64,000 bases of DNA, taken from positions 372,001 to 436,000 of the forward strand of contig NZ_PXYL01000004.1 in the NCBI RefSeq assembly GCF_003012705.1. Direction: 5' to 3'. This document shows, piece after piece, positions 63,976 to 64,000 of this stretch. Numbering within the stretch: the first letter of the stretch is position 1; each line of letters starts with the position of its first letter. Position numbers and translations under genes: made by a program. The notes below the pieces were generated by a model. That model saw only the letters and a program-made list of their open reading frames with translations. It ran no database searches and was not told the DNA's origin. This DNA is from Pseudaminobacter soli (ex Li et al. 2025). Its GTDB lineage: Bacteria; Pseudomonadota; Alphaproteobacteria; Rhizobiales; Rhizobiaceae.

Positions 63976-64000
63976 CATTTATTGAAAATAATATTCACTA

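Overview
The window is a chromosomal segment of a GC-rich alphaproteobacterium, most likely of the order Hyphomicrobiales (Rhizobiales) and probably Mesorhizobium/Phyllobacteriaceae-like. The basis is the ActS/ActR redox pair next to a cyo quinol oxidase, the short-form HisG with HisZ beside HisS, an ExoP-type tyrosine kinase with an ExoF-like export lipoprotein, and promoters that fit the alphaproteobacterial EcfG consensus. The taxon is inferred from gene content and style; no rRNA or tRNA gene was seen.

Region 1 (1-1151): a truncated LysR regulator divergent from a LysE-type exporter. Region 2 (1273-28932): a roughly 27-kb surface-polysaccharide locus, all on the minus strand. Read in the direction of transcription it runs: a small hypothetical gene, a structured leader with three hairpins, an EAL c-di-GMP phosphodiesterase, an RfaH-like NusG paralogue, a frameshifted initiating sugar transferase, a PglK-like ABC flippase, several glycosyltransferases and an O-antigen-ligase-like polymerase. 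It continues with a tightly overlapped module (CapK-like ligase, bi-domain oxidoreductase, WecB, frameshifted heparinase-like protein, WbuB-like glycosyltransferase, nucleotide-sugar dehydrogenase), and ends with a FecR-like protein, CpsB phosphatase, Wza-like lipoprotein, Wzc/ExoP-like tyrosine kinase, TPR protein and a second polymerase/ligase. WecB plus the dehydrogenase suggest a UDP-ManNAcA-type precursor.

Region 3 (about 29000-52615): an accessory segment lying between two gap-free, imperfect direct repeats of about 141 bp spaced 23,474 bp apart; the right-hand copy abuts a decayed Tn3-type resolvase gene. It carries a Tat-exported epoxide hydrolase, an alpha/beta hydrolase, a nucleoside hydrolase, a type III polyketide synthase with a methyltransferase, a DUF4239 membrane protein, a four-Cys small protein and copCD. 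It also carries a coupled cyoABCD-surf1-actS-actR operon, an MHS-type transporter, a frameshifted polysaccharide deacetylase, and a periplasmic molybdenum-hydroxylase set (large subunit, [2Fe-2S] subunit, two-heme cytochrome and an unknown 365-aa secreted protein).

Region 4 (53145-64000): housekeeping genes guaA, an MTA/SAH nucleosidase, a PaaI thioesterase, an RsmB-type methyltransferase, hisG-hisZ-hisS, tag and an L,D-transpeptidase. Between the rRNA methyltransferase and hisG lie three tandem paralogous genes for tiny secreted basic peptides with an invariant C-X20-C core. Each has its own GGAAC-N17/18-GTT promoter at a constant distance from the start codon; this is the best candidate for an undescribed system here.

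Three otherwise well-conserved genes are each broken by what looks like a single missing base outside any homopolymer. Recent gene decay or base-level assembly error both remain possible.
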